The notes under the pieces were generated by a model. The model saw nothing but the letters and a program-made list of their open reading frames with translations, was not told the origin of the DNA and did not search any database. The position numbers and the translations under genes are program-made. A stretch of DNA of 19,528 nucleotides from Marinilabiliaceae bacterium (GTDB lineage: Bacteria > Bacteroidota > Bacteroidia > Bacteroidales > Marinilabiliaceae), in assembly GCA_027010905.1 (NCBI GenBank), contig JALVBA010000295.1, forward strand, positions 1 to 19,528. Reading direction: 5' to 3'. This document shows positions 1-7,557 of the stretch, piece after piece; the stretch's first letter is position 1, and every line of letters begins with the position of its first letter.

Positions 1-15
1 ATAAATGTAGTACTT

Positions 16-1020
16 ATGACATTTGAACAGATAATTCAACAATTAAAAACAAAAGTATATTCACCCGTATATTTTCTTATGGGTGAAGAAGCATACTATA
101 TTGATGAGATAACCAACTACATTGCAGACAAGGTTTTAACCGAAGAGGAGAAGGCTTTTAACCAGACAATTATTTACGGTAAAGACACTACTGCAACAGA
201 CATCATTATGGCAGCTCGCCGTTACCCCATGATGGCACAACATCAGGTAATTATTGTAAAAGAGGCTCAGAGCATGAAAGATATAGAGGAGCTTACCCTC
301 TATGTAGAGAAACCATTAGCCTCAACAATTCTTGTTGTCAACTACAAGTATAAATTTCTCGACAAAAGAAAAAGACTGGCCAAAGTAGTAACCAAAAGCG
401 GAGGGATACTTTTTGAGTCGAAGAAGCTATACGACAATCAGGTTGGAAGCTGGCTTAACAGCTATCTGAAAACAAAAGGTATGACAATAGATCCTACAGC
501 CAGCCGTATTTTAATTGAATATCTTGGCAATGATCTGTCGAAGATTGCTCACGAAATTGAGAAACTACGTATTGCCATAGGCATCAATGCAAAAACTATT
601 TCGCCGGCAGACATCGAACGAAACATAGGTATAAGTAAGGATTTTAACAACTTCGAACTTAACAAAGCTGTTTTTCAGAAAAATGTGGTAAAGGCAAACC
701 AAATAATACAATCATTTGCAAAGAATCCCCGGAACAACCCTATACAGCTAACTACAGCTACCCTCTTCGGATATTTTCAGAAACTGATGGCATATCACTA
801 TCTTCAGGATAAATCGAAAGGAGCCGTTGCTTCAGCACTAAAAGTAAGTCCTTACTTTGTTACCGACTACATAACAGGAGCACGTAACTACTCTGCTCGC
901 AAGGTAATTCAAGTCATAAGCCTGCTGCGGGAATACGATATGAAATCGAAGGGGTACAATTCAAATATTACCAATAGCGGAGAGCTGTTAAAAGAGCTTG
1001 TATTTAAAATAATTCATTAA
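16..1020 (+). CDS. holA: DNA polymerase III subunit delta
   Basis: This encodes the delta subunit of the clamp loader, which opens the beta sliding clamp at primed DNA. The 334-residue length is typical of the family. The N-terminal stretch PVYFLMGEEAYYIDEI (residues 17-32) matches the conserved opening of HolA, where the nucleotide-binding site of related AAA+ proteins is degenerate. The middle part around residues 165-190 (LIEYLGNDLSKIAHEIEKL) is the usual delta signature before the collar domain. The start is the ATG at 16; only 15 bases precede it, so its promoter lies outside the window. A rhomboid gene follows 94 bases downstream on the same strand, separated by a short hairpin. The assignment rests on recognising the family pattern and is firm. 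Confidence 0.93.
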   Translation: MTFEQIIQQLKTKVYSPVYFLMGEEAYYIDEITNYIADKVLTEEEKAFNQTIIYGKDTTATDIIMAARRYPMMAQHQVIIVKEAQSMKDIEELTLYVEKPLASTILVVNYKYKFLDKRKRLAKVVTKSGGILFESKKLYDNQVGSWLNSYLKTKGMTIDPTASRILIEYLGNDLSKIAHEIEKLRIAIGINAKTISPADIERNIGISKDFNNFELNKAVFQKNVVKANQIIQSFAKNPRNNPIQLTTATLFGYFQKLMAYHYLQDKSKGAVASALKVSPYFVTDYITGARNYSARKVIQVISLLREYDMKSKGYNSNITNSGELLKELVFKIIH

Positions 1021-1047
1021 AAAAAGGCAAACGGAGCGGTAGCGACG

Positions 1048-1062
1048 TCCCGAGTTTCGGGA
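1048..1062. repeat. Short GC-rich hairpin in an intergenic repeat-like patch
   Basis: TCCCGA and TCGGGA form a perfect 6-bp inverted repeat with a GTT loop. It sits in a purine-rich, locally GC-rich patch (about 1026-1066) between holA and the rhomboid gene. The patch contrasts with the AT-rich spacer after it (1070-1114). There is no T-tract, so it is a weak terminator candidate. It may instead be one copy of a dispersed intergenic element. No second copy is visible in the window. Confidence 0.4.
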
Positions 1063-1114
1063 AGGCAAAAGTAAAAAGAAGAAGATAATCAAATAAACAG
1101 ATAAACAATTAATC

Positions 1115-1723
1115 ATGTCAATATCAATAATTATAATAATTGCAATAGTTATAACCAGCATTGCAGGGTTTAACCAGCCCGAACTGGTTGAGAGATACAA
1201 ATTCAACGCATATCGGATTGTACACAACAAAGAGTACTACAGACTTTTGACACATGGACTGTTTCACGGTAGCTGGACACACCTGCTGCTAAATATGTTT
1301 GTGCTATGGTCTTTTGGCGATGCTGTAATATACTATTTCAGTGCTTCGATACATTGGAACAGTAACCTTCTGTTTCTTCTGTTTTTTATCTCTTCATTGG
1401 CAGTCTCAAGTCTATACTCTCTGATAAAAGAGAAAGATAATCCGTACTACAGTGCCATAGGTGCGTCGGGTGCTGTGTCCGGTGCTATATTTATAACGAT
1501 CCTATATGCTCCCTACCAAACAATTTATCTATATTTCATTCCTATACCGGGAATACTTTTGGGAATAGGATATCTTATCTATTCAGGAATGATGAGTAAA
1601 AAGAACATTGATAATATTGGGCATGATGCTCACTTCTGGGGAGCTGTTTACGGATTCATTTTCCCCATATTGTTTAACCCTGCACTGTTGGCACATTTTT
1701 TCAGTGCACTGATTAGTTTTTAA
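1115..1723 (+). CDS. Rhomboid family intramembrane serine protease
   Basis: This is a polytopic membrane protease of 202 residues that would cleave transmembrane substrates within the bilayer. The catalytic signature is complete. GASG places the nucleophile at Ser118, followed by a GxxxG-like helix. AHFWGAVYG places the catalytic histidine at His173. HLLLN (56-60) supplies the His and Asn that stabilise the oxyanion. About six hydrophobic segments are visible, starting with the first 18 residues. There is no cytoplasmic extension, so this is the compact GlpG-core type. The TAA stop is only 3 bases before the next ATG, implying co-transcription with the HAD gene. The substrate cannot be told from sequence. 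Confidence 0.9.
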   Translation: MSISIIIIIAIVITSIAGFNQPELVERYKFNAYRIVHNKEYYRLLTHGLFHGSWTHLLLNMFVLWSFGDAVIYYFSASIHWNSNLLFLLFFISSLAVSSLYSLIKEKDNPYYSAIGASGAVSGAIFITILYAPYQTIYLYFIPIPGILLGIGYLIYSGMMSKKNIDNIGHDAHFWGAVYGFIFPILFNPALLAHFFSALISF

Positions 1724-1726
1724 GGA

Positions 1727-2224
1727 ATGAGACGAAAAGCAGTATTTTTAGATCGCGACGGGGTAATAAATAACGACACCGGACACTATTACATTTACAA
1801 ACCTGAAAATTTCAGACTCAACGATGGAGTTATTGAGGGATTAAGAATGCTTTCGAATGCCGGATATTTGTTAATCATTGTCTCCAATCAGGGAGGGGTG
1901 GCAAAAGGTATTTACAGCCGGGAGGATGTTAAAAAGGTTCACGACAAGCTGGGCATAGAATTAAAAGAACACTCATTAATTATTGATGCTATCTACTACT
2001 GTCCCCACCATGAATCAGTGTCAAGTTGTGACTGCCGCAAACCAAAACCGGGGATGCTATTAAATGCAATAAGGGAGTTCAACATTAATCCCGAAGACTC
2101 ATTTCTGATTGGAGATTCTGAAAGAGATATTATTGCCGGAGAGAGAGCCGGATTAAAGGAGTGTTTTCTCATTGAAAAGAACAGCAGCATCGTTCCTGTT
2201 TGCAAACAAATAGTCAACCATTAA
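1727..2224 (+). CDS. HAD-family phosphatase, GmhB-like (D-glycero-D-manno-heptose-1,7-bisphosphate 7-phosphatase / histidinol-phosphatase type)
   Basis: This 165-residue protein is a haloacid dehalogenase-type phosphatase. Motif I is LDRDGVI, with nucleophile Asp9 and acid Asp11. Motif II is SNQ (53-55). Motif III/IV is RKPKPGM with Lys105/Lys107, then GDSERD (Asp130, Asp134) for Mg2+. A zinc-binding loop is present with Cys92, His94, Cys101 and Cys103, diagnostic of the GmhB/HisB-N subgroup. GmhB makes a precursor of ADP-heptose for LPS core or glycan; HisB-N acts in histidine synthesis. No histidine or heptose genes are nearby, so substrate choice is open. The protein is slightly shorter than E. 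coli GmhB. It lies 3 bases after the rhomboid stop and 4 bases before the next gene, so an operon is likely. Confidence 0.85.
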   Translation: MRRKAVFLDRDGVINNDTGHYYIYKPENFRLNDGVIEGLRMLSNAGYLLIIVSNQGGVAKGIYSREDVKKVHDKLGIELKEHSLIIDAIYYCPHHESVSSCDCRKPKPGMLLNAIREFNINPEDSFLIGDSERDIIAGERAGLKECFLIEKNSSIVPVCKQIVNH

Positions 2225-2228
2225 CAAA

Positions 2229-3095
2229 ATGGACATTAATAAATATATCATTCTTAACGGAAAGATTTCACCTGCTAGCCAACCGGTGCTTACTATAGAG
2301 AATCGAAGCTTCAGATTTGGTGATTCAATATTCGAGACCATAAGATACCACAAAGGAGTCCCGTTATACTTCGACGATCATTACAGCCGTCTGTTACGAG
2401 GGATGACTACTCTAAAAATGAATGTACACTCTCTACCCTCAGTAGTTAAACTGAAAGAGCAGATTACATCTTTAACCATTAAAAACAGTATTTTTAACGA
2501 TGCACGCATCAGGCTAACAATATTCAGGAGTGACGGAGGACTTTACACTCCGGTGAGCAACGATGTCTCATTTACCATTGAAGCAAGCTCAATTAAGAAT
2601 AAGATATTTGTTCCGGAAAAAAAGGGATTGCTTATTGACATCTACAATCAATACAAAAAATCTATATCTCCTCTGTACAGTTTTAAAAATGCCAACTCAT
2701 TACTCAACGTCCTGGCCGGCATTCACAAAAAAGAGTTGCAGATAGATGACTGCCTTATTGTGAATGAAAACAACCATATAATTGAGGGACTCTCATCAAA
2801 CCTATTTTGGATAAAAGACAAAATTGTTTACACTCCTCTTGTTTCAGCAGGCTGTGTAGACGGAATTATGCGCAAGCAGATTATGAATGCTATTAAGCTA
2901 TCAGGCATGGGGGTACAGGAGGTAACAGGCACTTCGGTTGATGAACTGTTAGATGCTGACGAGATTTTCCTTACCAATGCAATGCAAGGAGTCAGGTGGG
3001 TTATGGGATTGCGCAACAAACGGTTTTATAACCTTACTACTAAAAAAATAATGAAGCTGTTGATTGAAAATTTACGATTGTTGCTCGAAGATTAA
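2229..3095 (+). CDS. Class IV PLP-dependent aminotransferase / 4-amino-4-deoxychorismate lyase-like enzyme
   Basis: This is a fold-type IV pyridoxal-phosphate enzyme of 288 residues. Lys153 (in SFKNANSLLN) sits where the Schiff-base lysine is expected. Glu186 in EGLSSNLFW is the residue that contacts the pyridine nitrogen. GCVDGIMR (208-215) is the phosphate-cup loop. The late motif LTNAMQGVRWV (248-258) resembles 4-amino-4-deoxychorismate lyase (PabC, p-aminobenzoate and folate synthesis) more than branched-chain or D-amino-acid aminotransferases, but these families cannot be separated safely by eye. No pabA/pabB is adjacent. The gene is tightly spaced behind the HAD gene and closes this plus-strand cluster, converging with yqgE. 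Confidence 0.85.
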   Translation: MDINKYIILNGKISPASQPVLTIENRSFRFGDSIFETIRYHKGVPLYFDDHYSRLLRGMTTLKMNVHSLPSVVKLKEQITSLTIKNSIFNDARIRLTIFRSDGGLYTPVSNDVSFTIEASSIKNKIFVPEKKGLLIDIYNQYKKSISPLYSFKNANSLLNVLAGIHKKELQIDDCLIVNENNHIIEGLSSNLFWIKDKIVYTPLVSAGCVDGIMRKQIMNAIKLSGMGVQEVTGTSVDELLDADEIFLTNAMQGVRWVMGLRNKRFYNLTTKKIMKLLIENLRLLLED

Positions 3096-3099
3096 TTTT

Positions 3100-3138
3100 G
3101 ATTGGCAGATCTCCTCATATCTTCGGAGCTTCCCAATC
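3100..3138. terminator. Possible terminator hairpin between convergent genes
   Basis: GATTGG (3100-3105) and CCAATC (3133-3138) pair perfectly, with an inner CTCC/GGAG pair (3111-3114 and 3124-3127). It begins 5 bases after the stop of the aminotransferase gene, which is the expected place. There is no clean T-tract. The hairpin also overlaps the end of the start-less open frame at 3115-3243 on the other strand. Confidence 0.35.
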
Positions 3139-3259
3139 TCCATAAATCTTTAAAAATACTCCAAGTACAAATAGAAAGAGGCCGAAATAAACACAATAAT
3201 TTAGTATTGGAACCCTAGGAAAAACAACCCTATATTCTGAATTCTATACACAAATGATC

Positions 3260-3853
3260 CTAATTAAAACTGGGGTTTTGGGGGAAGTTAGACCAGGTTT
3301 TGTAAACGTCGCCGAGGCTCACCATTGTCTCGTTCCAGATATTATCAATCTCGTACGACATCACTATATCATCCGGGATAGAAGAGACAATCCACGATTT
3401 CTCTGCAATCTCATTCTCCAGCTGTTCGGGAGACCAACCAGAGTAACCAACAAAAAACTTTATTGACCGGCTGTCGATCTTCTTTTCGTTTATGAGCTCC
3501 TTAATAACATCAAAATTACCGCCCCAATATAATTTGTCAGAAACCTTTATAGAACCGGGAACAAGGTCTCCTAACGAATGAAGAAAATGGAGGGTGTCTG
3601 AATGTACAGGGCCTCCGATAAACAGCTCACCCTTGAAACTGTAAAGATCTTCGATTATCTCATCAAGATAAAGATCAGAGGGTTTATTCAGGACAAAACC
3701 AACAGCTCCATCCTTACCATGCTCGGTAAGAAACACTATCGAACGACCAAAGTAAGGACCTTGTAAAAAAGGTTCGGCTATCAGCACCTTCCCTTTTTCA
3801 GGTTTCAAAGTGTCACCCTTAACCTCAAAAATATTTAATTTCAGACTTTTCAT
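3260..3853 (-). CDS. yqgE: YqgE/AlgH family protein
   Basis: This is a 197-residue soluble protein of the YqgE/AlgH family, a conserved family whose biochemical role is not settled (AlgH was named from alginate regulation in Pseudomonas). The family pattern is complete. KGKVLIAEPFL opens the domain, GAVGFVLNKP is at 49-58, IGGPV at 79-83 and GYSGWSPEQLENEI at 136-149. The start ATG at 3851-3853 gives a normal N-terminus of about 20 residues before the domain. The gene is divergent from the wza-wzc unit, with 115 very AT-rich bases between them, and convergent with the aminotransferase gene. It has no obvious functional link to either neighbour. Confidence 0.92.
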   Translation of the reverse strand: MKSLKLNIFEVKGDTLKPEKGKVLIAEPFLQGPYFGRSIVFLTEHGKDGAVGFVLNKPSDLYLDEIIEDLYSFKGELFIGGPVHSDTLHFLHSLGDLVPGSIKVSDKLYWGGNFDVIKELINEKKIDSRSIKFFVGYSGWSPEQLENEIAEKSWIVSSIPDDIVMSYEIDNIWNETMVSLGDVYKTWSNFPQNPSFN

Positions 3854-3871
3854 TGCTTTATTTTGCTAATC

Positions 3872-3879
3872 CAAATTAA
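3872..3879 (-). promoter_or_regulatory. Weak -7 box candidate for yqgE
   Basis: On the minus strand TTAATTTG lies 18 bases upstream of the yqgE start codon. It differs by one base from the Bacteroidetes -7 consensus TAnnTTTG. I see no convincing -33 TTTG. In such AT-rich DNA a one-mismatch hit is weak evidence. Confidence 0.25.
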
Positions 3880-3906
3880 CAATTTTAATTATTAAAAAAA
3901 AATATA

Positions 3907-3938
3907 TTTATAAAAAACATATTTTTTTATTAGATTTG
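3907..3938 (+). promoter_or_regulatory. Bacteroidetes-type promoter for the wza-wzc unit
   Basis: TAGATTTG (3931-3938) is an exact match to the Bacteroidetes primary sigma -7 element TAnnTTTG. TTTA at 3907-3910 is a near match to the -33 TTTG, with a 20-base spacer, which is the expected distance. The start codon of wza is at 3969, leaving a leader of about 25 bases. The region upstream is dominated by A and T runs, which may act as an UP-like element. Confidence 0.6.
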
Positions 3939-3968
3939 TATAAATGCCTAACGAATCGATATTAATAA

Positions 3969-4805
3969 ATGACTAAAAATAAAACACTTAAGAAATTTAT
4001 TGGAAATGCGGTAGCTGGAAGCAGGCAATTAAACTTGTTCAAAGTTCTTATTGCTACAATTTTCATCATGCTGTTATCCGGTTGTCAGAGTAACCGCAAT
4101 ATTGTATATTTTAAGAACCTCGACGCAACAGAGAATAACAAAGTTTTTCTCAACAAAAACGACCCATACAGAATTAAAACAAATGACATACTCTATGTAA
4201 GAGTTCTAAGTACAAGTAAAGAGGTTTCGGAACTATACAACAATAATCCTACATTAGGCGTTACTACTACTCTTAACTCGGAGGCCGATCAATATGTAAA
4301 TAGCTTTTCGGTAGATAAGGATGGAGACATTGTTTTACCTGTTTTGGGCAAACTACATGTTGCAGGTCTTACCATGGATGAGTCGTACGAGCTAATTCAG
4401 GATCAGGCAAACGAGTTTCTGATTAACGCTACTGTTGTTGTAAGGTTGATGAATTACAAAACTACTGTTTTAGGTGAAGTGAAGAACCCCGGGGTTTACT
4501 CTGTTTACAACAATCAGGCAACAGTACTAGAGGTGATTGGCCGCGCAGGTGACATAACTGAGTTTGGCAGCAAAAAGGACATACTTGTCATCAGACCTAC
4601 CGAAGAGGGATCAAAAACATACGAATTGGATTTGACTGACAAATCAGCACTCTCAAATCCCGGATTCTATTTGATGCCTAATGATATTGTATATGTGAAG
4701 CCGGCAAACGGAAAAGCCTTTCGTACAAATCTACCGTTATGGAGCCTGGTATTGTCCTCTTTTACTACAATAATCGTTCTGTTACAGTATTTTGACAACA
4801 AATAA
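3969..4805 (+). CDS. wza: Polysaccharide export outer-membrane lipoprotein (Wza/BexD family)
   Basis: This is a 278-residue lipoprotein that should form, with its partner kinase, the periplasmic and outer-membrane export channel for a capsule or exopolysaccharide. A basic N-terminus and hydrophobic stretch (23-37) lead to lipobox LSGC with acylated Cys39. The export domain follows with YRIKTNDILYVRV (67-79) and the DGDIVLPVLGKLHVAGLT stretch (118-135). A SLBB-type domain carries LGEVKNPGVYSV (168-179). Residues about 255-273 form a final hydrophobic helix, typical of Bacteroidetes Wza proteins, which anchor differently from E. coli Wza. The signal region of 38 residues is long, but no internal start is better. 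wzc follows after 11 bases. Confidence 0.9.
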   Translation: MTKNKTLKKFIGNAVAGSRQLNLFKVLIATIFIMLLSGCQSNRNIVYFKNLDATENNKVFLNKNDPYRIKTNDILYVRVLSTSKEVSELYNNNPTLGVTTTLNSEADQYVNSFSVDKDGDIVLPVLGKLHVAGLTMDESYELIQDQANEFLINATVVVRLMNYKTTVLGEVKNPGVYSVYNNQATVLEVIGRAGDITEFGSKKDILVIRPTEEGSKTYELDLTDKSALSNPGFYLMPNDIVYVKPANGKAFRTNLPLWSLVLSSFTTIIVLLQYFDNK

Positions 4806-4816
4806 AGTCGATAACT

Positions 4817-7213
4817 ATGCAACAAATATTAAATGACGATTTTACTCAAAGTGGTTCTAATGACATTAAAAGATTTCTCTCCAAACTGGTGTCAAACTGG
4901 TATTTATTTGTTATCTCTTTTATCTTAATTATTGGAACAGTTATACTTATTAACTTATACTCTGCCCCCACCTACAGTGAAGTAACCACTCTTCTGATAA
5001 GTGAAGATAGTAAGCAAACTTTAGGTGCCGAAAGTTTAGTACAGAGCTTCTCTTTTAAAATGACTGACAATATTCAGAATGAGATTGGCATACTAAAATC
5101 AAACACAATTACAAGGAGAACACTTGACGGACTGGGCTTCGACATTTCGTACTATAAACAGGCACGTTGGGCAAGTGATTTGTCAATCCCCTTGCTAAAG
5201 CGAAACCTCTACAAAGACTCTCCTGTAAGAGTAACTGTTGATTCGGCTAGAAATCAGACGTACAACAAGTACTTTAAAATAATAATTCTATCGCGTAAAA
5301 AATTCAATCTCTATTTCAAGTCCCAATTACCCAACAAGCAAAAGGTTGAAATAGATGAAGAGTTTTTTTTCGGACAACCAATTAAAAGTTCATTTTTCAA
5401 CTTTACAGTTAGGTTAACTAATAAGTACTCACCCGATCTGGATAATGAAAACTCCGATTTTTACACCTCTGATTTCTATTTCAAACTTAATAAGCAAGAG
5501 GATTTGATTGAGCAATACAGAGATGCTCTGAATATATCATTTCTATATAAAGATGCTAGCATACTGGAGCTAAAACTTAAGGGACAGCACCCACAGCAAA
5601 TTACTGATTACCTGAACAAATTAACCGATACATATCTACTCTCCGAACTGGAGCAAAAAAACCAGATAGCTAACAGCACCATTGAATTTATAGACCGTCA
5701 GATAAGTGGAATATCCGACTCTCTGGAAACCGCTGAGAATAATTTCCAGCAATTTCGTTCAAGTCATAATATCATTAATATTAGTGCTGAGGGTAATTAC
5801 ACCATGAAGAAGATGGAGGATTTGGTAAAAGAAAAAGGCAAGTATGAGCGAATGGCTCAGTACTACGACTATCTGTTTGAATACATTGAAGGAAAAAATG
5901 ATTTTAAAGATGTGATTGTTCCATCTACTATGGGGATTGAAGATGCTATGCTTAACAGTCTGGTAACACGCCTCAGTGACCTGCACTCGAAAAGAGCCCT
6001 GATACTGCTAAATGTTCGTGAGAAAAGTCCACAGATAAAACAGTTTAACAGAGAGATAGAGAATACACGAAATGCACTTCTCGAAAATGTGAGAAACATT
6101 GTTGAATCAACAAGAATATCCATTGACGGGTTAGACAAACAGATTGGACAGGTTGAGCAGGAGATGAAGATGCTACCAAAAACAGAACGCGAACTGATAA
6201 ACTACAAACGGAGCTTTACCCTGAACGATAATATCTATACATTCCTACTCCAAAAACGTTCGGAAGCAGGTATTGCTCTGGCATCCAATGTGTCAAACCA
6301 CCGGGTGCTCGACCAGGCACAACCTGAGAACATCATTAAAGTTTCGCCCAACAAAAAACTCAACTTTTTTATCGGCATCCTTTTAAGCATGCTGTTACCT
6401 ATCGGGTTAATTTCGTTACGAGACTTTTTCAATTCGAAAATCACCGACCAGTATTCGATTGAGGATCACACTTCAATACCAATTATTGGCTACGTTACAC
6501 ATCAAAAATCAGTTAAAAAAGGTACTGTTTACGATAATCCTAAAACATCAGTTGCCGAAGCATTCAGGGCAATACGAACCAACATGCAGTTTCTGCTTGT
6601 TGATCATCACGATGTTCCGATTATTGGAGTAACATCATCAATTGCAGGTGAGGGTAAAACATTTTGCTCAACAAATATTGCAGCCATCATCTCGATGTCA
6701 AACAAAAGGACATTGGTTGTAGGTATGGATCTGCGCAAACCTCAAACACATAACCATTTTGAGGTGTCAAATAAGAAAGGGCTGAGCAATTATCTCATTC
6801 ACGATGCTACATTCGATGAGATTGTTATACCTACACACATTCCCAAACTATACATTACACCTGCCGGTCCTATACCTCCAAACCCTTCGGAGCTTATTGA
6901 AACCGACAGGATGAAAAGCTTCTTCACCGAAGCTAAAAAACATTTCGACGTAATAATTCTTGATACACCTCCTGTTGCTCTGGTAACAGATGCCGTAATT
7001 ATTTCGAGGTATACTGATGCTATGATTTTCGTACTGCGTCACAACTACTCTGATAAACACGCAATCCGTTTTATAAATAGTTTGTATGACCAGAAAAAAC
7101 TGAAAAATTTAAGTTTATTGCTTAATGACATCCGAATACCACAATATGTTGCAAATTACAACTATGGATACGGTTACGGATATAAGAACGGTGCCGGATA
7201 TTATGAAGAGTAA
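4817..7213 (+). CDS. wzc: Wzc-type polysaccharide co-polymerase and bacterial tyrosine autokinase
   Basis: This 798-residue inner-membrane protein joins a chain-length domain to a BY-kinase that drives polysaccharide export with Wza. Transmembrane segments lie at about 28-50 and 515-534 and enclose a large periplasmic part with coiled-coil character (about 280-480). Just before the second helix is a proline-containing stretch (QPENIIKVSP). The cytoplasmic kinase has EAFRAIR (Glu581, Arg584, Arg587; the EX2RX2R oligomerisation motif), Walker A AGEGKT (Lys614), Walker A' VVGMDLRKP (Asp638) and Walker B VIILDTPP (Asp716). The C-terminal tail (777-796) has eight tyrosines, the usual autophosphorylation cluster. 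No Wzb-type phosphatase, glycosyltransferase or flippase is in the window. The same frame stays open for 75 codons after the stop. Confidence 0.93.
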   Translation: MQQILNDDFTQSGSNDIKRFLSKLVSNWYLFVISFILIIGTVILINLYSAPTYSEVTTLLISEDSKQTLGAESLVQSFSFKMTDNIQNEIGILKSNTITRRTLDGLGFDISYYKQARWASDLSIPLLKRNLYKDSPVRVTVDSARNQTYNKYFKIIILSRKKFNLYFKSQLPNKQKVEIDEEFFFGQPIKSSFFNFTVRLTNKYSPDLDNENSDFYTSDFYFKLNKQEDLIEQYRDALNISFLYKDASILELKLKGQHPQQITDYLNKLTDTYLLSELEQKNQIANSTIEFIDRQISGISDSLETAENNFQQFRSSHNIINISAEGNYTMKKMEDLVKEKGKYERMAQYYDYLFEYIEGKNDFKDVIVPSTMGIEDAMLNSLVTRLSDLHSKRALILLNVREKSPQIKQFNREIENTRNALLENVRNIVESTRISIDGLDKQIGQVEQEMKMLPKTERELINYKRSFTLNDNIYTFLLQKRSEAGIALASNVSNHRVLDQAQPENIIKVSPNKKLNFFIGILLSMLLPIGLISLRDFFNSKITDQYSIEDHTSIPIIGYVTHQKSVKKGTVYDNPKTSVAEAFRAIRTNMQFLLVDHHDVPIIGVTSSIAGEGKTFCSTNIAAIISMSNKRTLVVGMDLRKPQTHNHFEVSNKKGLSNYLIHDATFDEIVIPTHIPKLYITPAGPIPPNPSELIETDRMKSFFTEAKKHFDVIILDTPPVALVTDAVIISRYTDAMIFVLRHNYSDKHAIRFINSLYDQKKLKNLSLLLNDIRIPQYVANYNYGYGYGYKNGAGYYEE

Positions 7214-7557
7214 CCTGATGATAAAGAGAAGGATTTCTACCTTACAACGGTTCACTTCACATTACTGTTCATCGGCCTACTCTCAGGTATTTTTATTATT
7301 TTTAAATATCAGGGTTTAAGTGTTTTTACTGCTTTTTTCAAAGGTCTATTCTCAATAGTTGACCTTTACATTATTGATTTTTCTTGCAAAGACCCAATAA
7401 GTAAGCAAATTAGCAACTCACACTCAAACATTCAAAATTAGTAAATTCAATTAGTTTAATTTACTATCTTTCTCTCCCTTCTGATTTGACCCTCTCGTCA
7501 GATAAAGTAATCAGACTGAATTCATCAGATAATATGAGACATCTGATGAATGCCAAG
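7214..7557. other. Intergenic region between wzc and the E1 gene
   Basis: These 344 bases separate two convergent genes. The first 225 bases (7214-7438) are open in the wzc frame, encode a hydrophobic segment and have no ATG, GTG or TTG in frame; they may be a remnant. The remainder is T-rich and contains several CTGAT/ATCAG motifs, ending in the strong inverted repeat at 7520-7551. I see no RNA gene or promoter. Confidence 0.6.
7520..7551. terminator. Perfect 11-bp inverted repeat, probable terminator of the E1 gene
   Basis: ATTCATCAGAT (7520-7530) and ATCTGATGAAT (7541-7551) are perfectly complementary, with a 10-base loop. The repeat starts 6 bases after the stop codon of the minus-strand E1 gene and lies in the convergent gap with wzc, the expected position for a terminator. 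No strong T-tract follows on either strand, so termination is inferred from position and stem strength. Confidence 0.55.
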
